64,000 nt of DNA. Source: Nicotiana tabacum. Its lineage: Eukaryota > Streptophyta > Magnoliopsida > Solanales > Solanaceae. The position numbers and the translations under genes were made by a program. Shown one piece after another: positions 1 through 10,189 of this stretch. The DNA lies in contig NC_134102.1 in the NCBI RefSeq assembly GCF_000715075.1, forward strand, positions 42,727,348 through 42,791,347. Direction: 5' to 3'. The notes below the pieces were generated by a model. The model searched no databases. It saw nothing but the letters and a program-made list of their open reading frames with translations, and had not been told where the DNA came from. How positions within the stretch are numbered: position 1 is the stretch's first letter; every line of letters starts with the position of its first letter.

Positions 1-410
1 ATATATTATATACCAAATAGCATACAATATATGAAAATAATATTTTATGTTCTTCATTCGACATTATGCTATTACATTAAAATAGTATACTATTTTGGTA
101 TATTGTATACTATTACAGTATACTGTTGCAGTATATTGCATATTATTACAATATACCATTATAGTATATTATATACTATAATAGTATACAGTTGCATGAT
201 AGCTATATACTCCTGCAGTGTATTGTATACTGTAATGATATACTGTTAGGTAACCATGTTCTTCTTTGATTATTACATTATACCATTGCAGTATATTGCA
301 TACTATAATAGTATATTATTGCAATATAGCTATATATTCCTACAATAAATTTTATACCATAGCAATATACTCTTAGGTAACTCTATTCTTCTTTGATTTT
401 CAGTTGAAAG
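1..410. repeat. AT-rich degenerate tandem repeat
   Basis: The stretch is built from variations on TATACTGTTGCAGTATATTG and TATACTATAATAGTATA, so TATA, GTATAC and GCAGTATA words recur every 15-40 bases. A longer period is visible in the phrase TTAGGTAAC...TTCTTCTTTGATT, which appears near 247 and again near 374. The open frames here only reflect the repeat, with long runs of Tyr, Ile and Cys, and are not genes. The left edge is cut by the window. Confidence 0.6.
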
Positions 411-453
411 ATTCGATCTCAATTACCTCAATCACATCAAATTTCAGTATGAA

Positions 454-725
454 CTTCCAGAAGGTACTATAAGCAATATTTAATAACACCCACTTTGAAT
501 CAAACAAGAAATCTTCAAAAATAAAAATTAAGCTTCAAGCCAACAATGGTGGATATTCAAATACACATAAAAATTCATATTTGGGAAGCTTACTTGAAGG
601 TACTATAAGCAATATTTTATAGTACCCACATCGAATCAAACAATAAATTTTCAAAATAAAATTTTAAATTCAGGAGCTTCAAGCTCAACAATGGTGGGTC
701 TTCATACACATACAAAAATTATAAG
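454..725 (+). repeat. Tandem duplication of about 136 bp
   Basis: Two head-to-tail copies start with the same words (GAAGGTACTATAAGCAATAT at 460 and 596). Both go on through a CCCAC...GAATCAAACAA block, a CAACAATGGTGG block and a CACATA...AAAATT block. They differ by many substitutions and small indels. I do not recognise the parent sequence. Confidence 0.65.
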
Positions 726-1336
726 GAAAGGAGGTAGAACAATAGCTTGGGTTGACCCTCTTAATAAAGATCGATTTGGTAGAGAAGAAGTAGATTCATT
801 CAAGTCCACTACCAGGTAAGCTTGCAAAAATGAAGCAGAATATTTTTAACATTCTGTACTTCAAATGAGAAGTCACATAGCTAATGGGTGGGCCGGATAA
901 ATAGCTTGGGCTGCATAGGTAGCAAATGTAAATAGTTTAGGCTTGGGTATTAAAGGGTAAATAGTTTGGGCTTAATGGGTATAAAGTGATATTTTTCCAA
1001 AATAATACACATTAATTAAAGCTTGGTAAGAGTTGGGGGGTTGGGCTATGAAATAAATTTTAGCCATACTTGACCAAATTCATCTCCGCCAAATACCCGC
1101 CCATTTATTGATGCAACTCATTTTGATCCGTCAAAAATTAGCCAACCCGCCCATTTGGCACCCCCATGTACCAATATCTGTCTCATCATTAAAGCAAATA
1201 TTGTGATCAAATCTTTCGATCTTTTCTTCAGAAGCATCACCACAATCGGACCTTTTTTTGCCGTGTCCAACCCCACCAATACCATTCCAGGCTTTTTCTA
1301 AATTTATAAAGGAATAATTTACATAAATAAGTCGAA
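726..1336. other. No gene seen; exon-like frame at its left edge
   Basis: A short open frame from an ATG at 691 runs to a good splice-donor context (CCAG followed by GTAAGC) near 815. It is too short to assign and lies in repeated sequence. The rest holds repeated words such as AATAGCTTGGGCT and AATAGTTTGGGCTT. Near 1140-1167, CCAACCCGCCCATTTGGCAC resembles a hAT-type terminal repeat, but I could not find a convincing partner. Nothing here is supported as a gene. Confidence 0.3.
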
Positions 1337-2075
1337 AGATATTATTTACCAATAATAACTATAAATTATGATCTAAGCCTGAAAATATTACCAATGATAT
1401 ACCAATTCAAAAATCTAAGCAAAAACAGGAAGGGATTCTGGAACGAGGCAAATCTCAGTCAACTTTTAATAAATGATACGCCCAAAAATTAGTTTTTACA
1501 TACGGTGAAAATGTGTAGAGGGTAACGAGCCTTAAGCATATGTATTTAACGTCTAGATTTGACGGGATATCGACTTTTATTTACACTGAAAGCACTATAT
1601 AATGAATGCACCTTCAGTTTGAATTTTCAACTTCAAAAGAAGGCGCTAGGAGTTAATTGCGCCTTCAGTCAACTGATTTGACTGGTAAATCAGTTTTTTG
1701 AAGGCACATGTATAGCACCTTCGTTCAGAAATAAATCAAAAATAGATATTATTTTCCAACAATCAGCCACGAAATTATGCTCTAAGCTAGAAAATATTAC
1801 CAATGACATACCAATTCAAAAACCTAAGCAAAACCATGGAGTGATTCTTGAAATGAGGCAAATCTCAGTTAATTTTCAATAAATAGTACGCTCAAAACTT
1901 AGTTTTCACAAATGGTGAAAACGCATAGAGGGTAACAAGCCTTCAATATATGTATTTAACGTCTAAAATTAGACAGAACATCGACATATGTTTACACAGA
2001 AGGGGCTATATAATGAATGCACCTTCAATTTAAATTTTTAACTTCAAAAGAAGGCGTTGGGAGTTAATTGCGCAT
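1337..2075 (+). repeat. Direct duplication with a 407-bp period
   Basis: Copy 1 begins at 1337 and copy 2 at 1744, with the same order of blocks. These are AGATATTATTT, AAATTATG.TCTAAGC, AAAATATTACCAATGA, GAGGCAAATCTCAGT, GAGGGTAAC.AGCCTT, CTATATAATGAATGCACCTTCA and CTTCAAAAGAAGGCG. The copies differ by many substitutions, mostly transitions, so the duplication is old. The right edge of copy 2 diverges near 2075. No coding capacity is visible. Confidence 0.75.
1639..1666. repeat. Short perfect inverted repeat (GAAGGCGC/GCGCCTTC)
   Basis: GAAGGCGC at 1639-1646 is followed after 12 bases by its exact reverse complement at 1659-1666. Copy 2 of the duplication keeps GAAGGCG but has lost the right arm. 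Related GAAGGCAC and GCACCTTC words lie just downstream. No function is known to me. Confidence 0.6.
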
Positions 2076-2580
2076 GCACATGTCGCACTCTCATCAATGC
2101 GCCTTCCCTGAAATGTTACACCCCTCCCCTCTTCTCCCATTTTAATAAATGCCCCCCTCCACAACCTCCATTACTGCCCCTCGGTTTTCTTCCTCTATCT
2201 CTCCCAAGAAAAACACTGAGTCCCTTAAAAGAAAATGATACAAGAATCTTTGAAGGTGAGGGAATACTTTCATCCGAATAAATTGCAGTTTCAAGCAGGT
2301 TTTGAAGCATTTTACACTTTCATTCTGCGTTCCCTGGGGCGCAACTTCCAGGTGTAAGATTTTTTAGCGCCAGGGCTAGCGCCCCGCGCTACCCTGGGTG
2401 CTGGGTGACGGACTTCACTCCTATTTCATCCGAAATAAGGTTTTGACGGCTCTACACACTCCCAACTCGTATAAAAAGAAGTCTAAATCTATTTTGGAGG
2501 GGGAGATGCCACTTTGAGAGGAAAATACAAGCACGAATTACTCGGGAGCAAGGATTCTCAGTTTTTCTTCATCTTTCTTA
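2076..2580. other. Intergenic stretch without a recognised gene
   Basis: It holds a pyrimidine-rich stretch (about 2115-2215) and a GC-rich block near 2325-2415 with repeated GCGC and GGGCGC words. The open frames on both strands (2057-2281, 2116-2310) are low-complexity Pro/Leu and Gly/Arg readings of the same bases. I see no domain, promoter or RNA gene that I can support. Confidence 0.4.
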
Positions 2581-2828
2581 CTCCCTCGATTTCAATTTAT
2601 GTGAACATGTTTGACTGGGCACAAAGTTTAGGAGAAAATAAAGACTTTTGGAATTTGTGGTGCTAAACAAGTCGAAAAGGGGTCCAGAGTATTTGTGCGG
2701 TTATAAAAGCTTCTCTTAAGGGTAGAATTGGAAGTTTAAGCTAAATTGTTTCTAAATTCTGAAAGGAGTCATTCTTTTTGGAACGGACCAAAAAGGAAAT
2801 AGCTTCATATAAACTGAAACGTAGGGAG
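2581..2828. mobile_element. Stowaway-like MITE with TA target duplication
   Basis: A 248-bp element begins with CTCCCTCGATTTCAATTTAT and ends with the imperfect reverse complement (ATATAAACTGAAACGTAGGGAG). It is flanked by TA at 2579-2580 and at 2829-2830, the duplication made by Tc1/mariner-type transposases. It has no coding capacity, so it would have been moved in trans. The internal text, with GACTTTTGGAATTTGTGG and GGAACGGACCAAAAAGGAAA, is a MITE type I recognise as abundant in Solanaceae. Confidence 0.85.
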
Positions 2829-3594
2829 TAGTATTTTCAACTATTCAACACTTACAAAATTGTTTGGCTTTATCATGAGTGGCTAAAACCTATAAATTCT
2901 GGGGTTATGATTTAGCCATGAATATTGTTGTTTGAAGTTGACTTGACCTTGATTATAATTCGTTAATATATGGTTGTTTCTTCAATTATGTGATTAACTG
3001 CTTAATTATCTGGCCAACAGTTAGGTTCTATTTAGTATATATGCTATGCTTGGGAAAGCTACGTCTAAATTAGAGAAGAATTAAAGAGGGCATGATCTTA
3101 ACTCTTATTGAGGGGCAGATTTGTGGTTAGGATAGGAATATACCTAGTCACCATGCTCAATTTGAATATCGTAATCTTAATGCGTTCTTAATAGATTTAT
3201 TCCATAGGAATATAGACATTAATCTATTTTGAATAGGCGAGTAGTAATTTGGGAGAATACTACGAGAGCAATTACTCAATTAATTAGCAATCATAAGCAA
3301 ATTTTATGAAAGGGAGAATTAATTAGAGCGCAATATGATTGGTAAATCGATCACAACCCTGGAATATTCATCTCTACTAAATTCTTAATAACCAATTTTT
3401 GTTAGATCAATTAGTTGATAGTTATATTCATTGCTTAGTATACTCATACTTTTAAACTCTGATTGACTCGACTGAATAACAATCTTGGTGAAATTAGTGG
3501 GTAGTTGACATAAGTATCTGTGGGTTCAATACTCGACTTATCAATTTATTACTTGTATAACCATGTATACTTGCGTGTGCATTTGGAAGCGACA
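2829..3594 (+). mobile_element. Right part of an Athila-like LTR (start not located)
   Basis: The sequence just before the primer site at 3601 has the character of an Athila-type LTR end and stops in CA at about 3594. The 5' end of the LTR is not recognisable. The MITE at 2581-2828 may lie within it. No target duplication or second LTR is visible, because the element is cut at 4513 by a later insertion. Confidence 0.5.
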
Positions 3595-3600
3595 AGTTTT

Positions 3601-3618
3601 TGGCGCCATTTTCGGGGA
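3601..3618 (+). other. Primer binding site, tRNA-Asp type
   Basis: TGGCGCCATTTTCGGGGA closely matches the tRNA-Asp complementary primer site used by Athila/Calypso retrotransposons, where GTTGC is usual in place of ATTTT. It lies six bases after the putative LTR end and about 100 bases before the gag start, as expected. Confidence 0.75.
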
Positions 3619-3718
3619 CTTGAATATTGACTACTTTACTAACTTTTACTTTAGTTGTTTATTTCATCAAGTCTAATGTATCTATATTGGTTGCTTTGCT
3701 CTCAGGAACTTTGATTAA

Positions 3719-4512
3719 ATGCGAACATTCAAGAGCCAGGATAGACTTCAAGGCTTTGACCCCGAACCTGAAAGAACATATTTCACATGAGGTTAAAAGA
3801 AGCAAGGGACACAGATAATCTTCATGCACTTTTTCAATTACCTGTGAACATGGCAGACGAGAAACATATGATTGTTCAGGAGGTGTCGATGCCTAGCATT
3901 TCTAATGTCACCTTCAATATTGTGAAGTCCAGAATCACTAGACACTTTGAGCTAAAACAGAGCATGATCTAGTTACTACATGCAAATGAGTAGTTTATGG
4001 GCTTTCCACACGAGGAACCACAACAACACATTCTGAACTTCTTGGAGATTAGTGATACTTATATCACTAACGGAGTCACCCTAGACTATTTAAGGCTCAC
4101 AATGTTTCCGTTCTCTCTGTTGGGCGAAGCAAAGCGGTGGTTGAAGGCGGAACCGGCAAATTCTATTACATCATCAAATGATCTGGCTAGAAAGTTTTTG
4201 GCACGGTTCTTCCCTTCAGGAAAAACTGCAAAGATCAGAAGTGAGATAGTCGCCTTTAAACATAAATCATACGAGTCTTTATATTCATCTTGGGAGAGGT
4301 TCAAGGGTGTGCTCAGAGATTATCCTCATCACAACTAGACAAATGAAGTGTTGGATTATACCTTCATAGAAGGGCTACATACAGAGACACAAATTGTGGT
4401 GGACGCTGTAGCGGGAGGTCAAGAGTAGGAGAAAAGATTTGATTAAATTTATGCATTATTGAACAAATTCTCCAAAAGTAATCCTGACTCGTAAGGAGAG
4501 ATGGGCAGATAC
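3719..4512 (+). pseudogene. gag: Athila-like gag, broken and truncated
   Basis: Gag forms the capsid of the virus-like particle that packages retrotransposon RNA. The likely start is the ATG at 3719. A frameshift near 3790-3800 moves into the frame that continues to 4512. The capsid core (Retrotrans_gag type) is clear at 3997-4338, with the patterns FPFSLLGEAKRWLK and ARKFLARFFPSGKTAKIRSE and a C-terminal ERFKGVLRDYPHHN. In-frame stops occur near 3970, 3991 and 4338 and again between 4425 and 4500. The gene ends where a chromovirus solo LTR begins at 4513, and no Athila pol is visible beyond it. It is a dead remnant; the family assignment rests on the gag motifs plus the tRNA-Asp primer site. 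Confidence 0.85.
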
Positions 4513-7483
4513 TGTAACGATCCGACTGATCATTTTGAGTATTTTAGCCATGTTCCCCCATTTATTGTATCCTCTATGTTATACTGTCATTATGTAACTT
4601 GCCGGGGTGGTTAGTTTTGGTTCGGGAGAGTTTCGAAGTGAAATAGGACACTTAATCTCAAAGTTGGAAGCTTAAGTTGAAAGAGTTGACCGGAGTTTGC
4701 CTTTTATGTAGATGACTACGGAATGGAATTTTGACAGTTCTAATAGCTTTGTATGGTGATTTTGGACTTAGGAGCGTGTCCGGATATTGATTTGGAGGTT
4801 CGTAGGTCGTTTTGGCTTGAATTGACGAAAGTTGGAAAGTTGAAGGTTTGGAACATTGAGTAGTTTGATCGGGAGTTGAATTTATTAATATCAGGTCCAG
4901 ATTTTGATTCTGAAAGTTAGAATAGGTCTGTTTTGTCAATTATGACTTGTGTGTAAAATTTGAGGTCAATTGGAGTTGGTTTGGTATTTTCGACATTAGT
5001 TTTAGAAACTAGAAGTTCATGAGTTCCTTAGCTTGAATTGAGGAGCGATTCATCGTTTTAGTGTTGTTTGATGCGATTTAAGGCTTCGAGTGAGTTTGTA
5101 TCACATTTTAGGACTTGTTGGTATATTCAGACGGGGTCCCAGGGGCCTCGGACATGTTTCGAATTGAGTTTGGACCATTTGTTCTTGAAAGAGGACTGCT
5201 GGTTTTTCCTATTCTGGTTTCCTTCCACACGTTCGCGAAGATTCTCCCGCGATCACATAGATTCCTTAGGGACTACTAGGATTTTACTCTTCGCGTTCAC
5301 GAAGTGAGGGGTGCGATCCCGAAGGTTGAGGAGCTTGTGCAGATAGAACTCATGGATGTGACCGCGTTCGCGTATAAGGTAGGAGAGTCGGTGCTGAGGC
5401 TCTTGTTGTTCTTTGCATTCGCGTGGTGTTGTGCGCGATCGTGTAGACTTGGGAGCTCCTGCCATCACATTCACGACCGTAGTCACGCAATCACGTGGTG
5501 TCTTTTTTGAGCTGAGGAGATTTGTTCTCCGCGATCGCGAGTGTTTGTCTGCGATCTCGAAAGAGGATAACTGGACAGCAATGTTAAGTTTAAAAAATGA
5601 GGGTTTTATTTCATTCTTCATCTTTTGGACTTAGAGAGCTCGGTTTGTGCCAATTTTAAGAAGGAGTTTTAAGGAAATGATTGGAGTAAGTGATTCTAAC
5701 TCGGATTTGATTATTTTACATAAACCCATCATTGTTTTTACCATTTAAGTTGGGAAAAATTATGAAAATTTTATAGACCGTATTTTGAGGATTTTAAAGG
5801 CGATTTGAGATTGGATTGGAATAATTTTAATATGGATGGACTCATTATCGAATGGATATTCGGATTTTGTATGTTTGGTCGGGGTTCGAGACGCAAGCCC
5901 GACTTAACTTTTTGAGTTGACTTTTTAATTTTCTTTAAGATTGCAGCTTTATTATTCAGAATAGTTTCTTATGGTTTGTATTAATGGTATAAAGTTATTT
6001 TGGCTAGACTTGAGCCGTTCGGAGTTGGATAATCACGTAAAAATCTTACTAGTGGATTGAGTTAGCGTATTTTGAGGTAAGTGTCTTGTCTAACTTCGTG
6101 TGAGGGAATTATTCCATAGGATTGGTGTTGTTTTGTGTTAATTGTGGTATGTGAAAGTCGTGTACGCAAGGTGACGAGTGGGTACACGGACTAAATGTGG
6201 TAATTAACCGGCTTGAGCTATGTAGATTCTTTCATGCCATTAATTGAATTGTCATAACATCTTATCTTCATCATCGTTAACCTATCCTTACGTGATTTAC
6301 TTGACATTGTAAATACTTGTTTTATCTCTTACTTGTTAATTTCCTTTACATACTTAGTTGAAGTTATTGTTCTCTCATTTCCTTATTAATTATTTAACTA
6401 CTGTGTTCCTTTACTTGAAGTTGTTATTTCTTGGAATATCTTATTGTTGAATTATGGTGTTGAAGTTATAAATGTCGCGATTCTCATTGAGGCAAAGCTT
6501 TCCATTTGTTAAAATACCATTCTTGTTGAGTTATTCAGTCCCCATTGCTATTGTTGAGACTCTTGTATATATTGTGGTTGAGCCATGAGCTATTTATTAT
6601 GAAAATACTATTGTTGTTGACTTCTTTGGCAAGTTGTGGTATTGGTCACTTGAGGTACGATTTGTGATATGTTGTGATATTGATACGCATGAAGTGTTAT
6701 AAGGAGAACTACTTGAAGCCACGCAGTGTGATAAGATGGGCTAAAACGCGGGAAGCTATTTCAGAAAAATAATTTTCAAAACAAAATGTAAGGCTCTCGC
6801 GGTGATATAAGGAAAGACTGTGATTTGATTTGTGAAATGAGACTACGAGGCGGTACCTCAGTAGTGATTCTTGCTGATACCTTTCATTTACATCACTTGT
6901 GTTTTGTTTGCATCATTTTTTTGGCATTCTTATTATGCGTTTTCTTCCGTGATGTCTTAATTGCCTAAATTTTAGTGTAACTATACTTATTAGATTTCTT
7001 CATTGTATCATTCCATTGTTTCAATTATTAAACTGTAATATACATGTTTAGTTTTTTTAATTTATTCCAGTAGGTGTCTTGACCTGACCTCGTCACTACA
7101 CTGCCGAGGTTAGGCGCGATACTTACTTGGTATTATTGTAGTGTACTCATACTACGCTTCTGTACATCTTTTTGTGCAGATCCAGGTACTTCATACCAGC
7201 CTAGGCACCCTTGAGTTGAGCTTGGATCAGAGACTTCAAGGTATACATGTTGGCGTCCGCAGGTCTCGGAGTCACCCTCTATCTAGATTCTATTTCATTC
7301 TCCTTTTTATATATACTATTGTACAAGGATGTTCAATATACTCGTGTAGAGCTTGTGACTCGGTATCACCAGATTTTTGGTGTTATATACAGTGTATTGA
7401 CTCATGTATACTTCAATATACTATTGTTTAGGGTGTTATGTTCAATATACGACATCCTACAAACGGAGATTGAGGTCGTGACA
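4513..7483 (+). mobile_element. Solo LTR of a Tekay/Del-like chromovirus
   Basis: The LTR starts TGTAACGATCCGACTGATCA, ends GAGGTCGTGACA and is 2,971 bp long. The flanks are GATAC (4508-4512) and GACAC (7484-7488), a four-of-five match to a 5-bp target duplication. Its length and termini match the LTRs of the chromovirus at 30011-63915 (2,976 and 2,939 bp), read there on the opposite strand. No internal region is present, so it is a solo LTR left by LTR-LTR recombination. It interrupts the Athila gag. Open frames inside it are LTR text and not genes. Confidence 0.85.
5220..5575 (+). repeat. Cluster of CpG short palindromes inside the solo LTR
   Basis: In an otherwise CpG-poor LTR this stretch repeats words such as TTCGCG, CCCGCGATC, TTCGCGTTCACGAAG, GACCGCGTTCGCG, GCGCGATCG and CCGCGATCGCGAG. 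Several are short palindromes. Equivalent clusters occur in other LTRs of this window (16040-16390, 32000-32275, 42490-42650, 62870-63180). Confidence 0.7.
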
Positions 7484-7507
7484 GACACACAATTCAAAAA
7501 TGTGTAG

Positions 7508-8139
7508 GGTGTTGACACTCAATTTTGATCCTTCGTATTTAAAAATTAACTTCTGTAGGCTAAAAGAATAATAAAATATAGCATTTTGCACATTATTTAT
7601 CTCTTATGCAATTTATTGATAATTATTCATATTTTTACAAAATATAGGAATTTTTTTATTTTATTGCAATTAGTTAAATACTACCATTTTGTGCATATTT
7701 CTAAATTTTAAATAATTTATTCATAATTATCCTATTTTTCAAATATTAGGATATTCTATCAATTTATTGGCCTTTCAAAAATAAAATAATAAGTTACTAC
7801 ATCTTTGTCGTTGTAGTCGACATTTTCAAATAAATACTACAAGATTTTCAAATTAAATAACCATTTCCTAATTTTAGCACAGTCTAGTACTTATATGGAA
7901 GCCAATAGAATTTATTTTAAATACGGATTCTGTCTAGTTAAATTAATGTCTCATTAGCATCCAACGTGACAAGATATTTAATTTAACTAGACATTGATGT
8001 GACATGACATAATGATGATACTTTTTTACACAATGGGTAAAGACCCATTTATTTTGTCCTACTCTAAATCTTGCCCCATAAGTTTTGTACCCACACCCAC
8101 TATACAAATATACTACCCAACACAGTTAAAAACCATAAG
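7508..8139 (+). mobile_element. Tat-like LTR fragment, left part
   Basis: TGTTGACACTCAATTTTGATCC at 7508 closely resembles the start of the Ogre LTR in this window (minus strand from 57260, TGTTGATACCCAATTTTGTCC). What follows is AT-rich non-coding sequence of LTR character. The copia element at 8140-13872 splits it, and it appears to resume at 13873. The link to the Athila sequence on its left is unknown. Confidence 0.45.
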
Positions 8140-8417
8140 TATTATAAGAAATATCAAATTATGGTGGATGTCTACTCTTCCTCCATGATCTTCATCTCAA
8201 ATGCTTAATGACATATTCAATGATATATTTTCTATATTTAATGACATATTCAATGACATATTTTTTTTACTTTTTATGCCTATATGAAGGCCTTGTAATA
8301 GATAGGAAAATACACACATTTGAAGAAGAAATAAGAATCTCTTCTATCTTTCTCCATATATCTCTTAGCTTGTTTTTTCTTGTTCCATATTATTACTTTG
8401 AGTTATATTTTATAACA
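8140..8417 (+). repeat. 5' LTR of the copia element
   Basis: It begins TATTATAAGAAATATC, where the canonical TG has mutated to TA, and ends TTTTATAACA. It is the same length as the 3' LTR. It contains the repeated words AATGACATATTCAATGA and TTGTTCCATATTATTACTTTGA found in the partner. Confidence 0.92.
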
Positions 8418-8438
8418 CGTTATCAGCACGAGACTCTA
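8418..8438 (+). other. Putative primer binding region of the copia element
   Basis: CGTTATCAGCACGAGACTCT follows the LTR directly, where the minus-strand primer site should lie. I recognise this text as typical next to short LTRs of Solanaceae copia elements. I cannot assign the priming tRNA. Confidence 0.5.
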
Positions 8439-8494
8439 CCGTCTCAAGAAGCTCTTTGAGAAAACTAAGGTATAACTTTTCTCCTCTTTTAATT

Positions 8495-9472
8495 ATGACT
8501 AATATTATGAAAAGAAAGTTCATTGCCCTTGAAATTTCGGGCAAGAACTATATGACATGGGTGTTAGATGCTGAAATCCATTTAGATGCAATGGGTCTTG
8601 GAGATGCCATTAAAGACAAAAATAAAGTATCTACCCAAAACTGTGCAAGGCCTTGATTTTCTTGCGCTATCACCTTGATGAAGGGTTGAAGATAGAATAT
8701 CTCACAGTCAAAGATCCACTTATTTTGTGAAATGGCTTAAAGGAAAGATATGATAACTTAAAGTTGGTCACTCTTCCACAAGCACGATATGATTGGGCTC
8801 ATATGAGACTCCAAGACTTTAAGTCTGTTTTTGAATATAATTCTGCGATATTCAGAATTACTTCTAAATTGAAACTCTGTGGAGATACTATCACTGATTA
8901 TGATATGCTTGAAAAAACGTTCACAACGTTTCATGCCTCCAATATGGTCTTGCAACAACAGTACTGAGAGAAATATTTCAAGAAGTATTCTGAGTTGATT
9001 TCTCTTCTCCTTGTGGCTGAACGAAACAATGACTTGCTTATGAGAAATCACGAAAATCGACCCACTAGGTCTACACCATTGCCTGAAGTGAATGAGGTAT
9101 ATTCCCATTATTCTAAGCGAGGAAAAGATCGTGGCCGTGACCGTGACCGTGGCCAAGGAAGAAATTTTCCTGGTGTTAATCACCCCCTCAAAGAAAAATA
9201 ACCACCAAAAGTGGAAAGGGCCAAAGGCAAATGGTTTAGAAACTGAATGTTATCGTTGCGGTGAAAAAGGGCATTGGGCAAATATTTGTCGCATACCAAA
9301 ATATTTGGTTGAGCTTTATCAAGAATCTCTAAAGGATAAAGCTCCTAAAGCTAATTTTGTCTATGACAATGAATTTGACATCACCCACTTGGACGTGGCA
9401 GATTGTTTTGAGCACCCTGATGGAAAAATAAACCACTCGATCGGTAATGGATCTATGGTTAAAGATGATTGA
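8495..9472 (+). pseudogene. gag: Copia gag with a zinc knuckle, frameshifted
   Basis: This encodes the nucleocapsid and capsid protein. The first plausible Met is at 8495 (MTNIMKRKF...), in line with the usual short N-terminus of this gag type, although the frame is open from 8456. The UBN2/Retrotran_gag-like core shows ISGKNYMTWVLDAEIHLDA, then KERYDNLKLVTLPQARYDW. The reading frame shifts near 8655, stops at 8967 and shifts again near 9185. The C-terminal part keeps a perfect CX2CX4HX4C knuckle (CYRCGEKGHWANIC, about 9247-9288). A basic RGRDRDRGQGR stretch precedes it. Gag ends with TGA at about 9470, well before the protease. Confidence 0.88.
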
Positions 9473-9916
9473 GCCTTTTGATTTTTATGTTTTTCTATTC
9501 GTAGTATCTAATGAATAAACATCATGTAATTTTTATTGCACTTAATAATACTTCTTATGTAGTTTTTAAAAATATATGTATTTCCTAAATTTTATAAATT
9601 TCACAAACAAGGAGTAATATCTTAGTAATTAGTGTCCTAGTCTCACTGATCTTTTAATTCCTTTTAATTTTTCTTTACGTTACTTTAATTCTCTTTAAGA
9701 TGAGGTTTACAAGCACCCTCGAACAACTTTTGTTACTTCACCCTTAATTGTTTTTTTCATGTACTTATAATTGTATTATTTTTGCTGCGTAATTATTTGT
9801 ATAATAATTAGAATTTTCTAGAAAATGAATTAAAAGGTCACTATTGAATTATTGGTTTAACTTTATTTCTTTTCCTTTTTTCTCTAAAAATATTAATATT
9901 TATTCATATACTTCTT
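9473..9916 (+). other. AT-rich gag-protease spacer with a polyadenylation-like signal
   Basis: About 440 bp without coding potential separate the gag stop from the protease. Most copia elements join gag and pol in one frame. The spacer is very AT-rich and contains AATAAA at 9514-9519 soon after the gag stop. It could be a regulatory spacer (for example to terminate a gag-only transcript), an intron, or a later insertion. The sequence alone does not decide. Confidence 0.5.
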
Positions 9917-10189
9917 TTGTATGTCAAACCATGGGAAGCAAATATGGATATCTTTCAAAGCAAACTTGGATCAAAGTTCAATTGTAAGAATATTTGCTTA
10001 ATTGATTCATGTACAACACATACAATATTCAAAGAGAAGAAATATTTCTCTCATTTAAGTATGTGTAAGGCAGATGTTACTACAATTTCTGGTAGTAGTA
10101 ATCTAATTGAAGGCTCTGGAAGAGCTAATATAATTCTGCCTAAGGGAACAATACTTATCGTCGAAATGGATTTCATATTGAGACAATAG
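9917..10189 (+). pseudogene. Copia aspartic protease, decayed
   Basis: Retroelement proteases mature the polyprotein. The active-site region reads ICLIDSCTTHTI near 9988-10025, the copia pattern with the catalytic Asp kept and Ser-Cys in place of Ser-Gly. The downstream flap region (TTISGSSNLIEGSGRANI) is recognisable. A stretch appears to be missing between LPKGTIL and the following RRNGFHIET, in another frame, so an internal deletion and a frameshift separate it from the integrase. The frame stops at 10189. Confidence 0.75.

Noticed and set aside
886..1167. Possible hAT-type non-autonomous element between GGGTGGGCC and ACCCGCCCATTTGGCACCCCC
   Set aside because: The two ends are only loosely complementary and I could not find an 8-bp target duplication.
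2057..2310. Overlapping open frames on both strands
   Set aside because: Low-complexity Pro/Leu and Gly/Arg readings without a domain or any gene context.
5068..5634. Several open frames inside the first solo LTR
   Set aside because: Same reason: CpG-rich LTR segment, no domains, frames on both strands.
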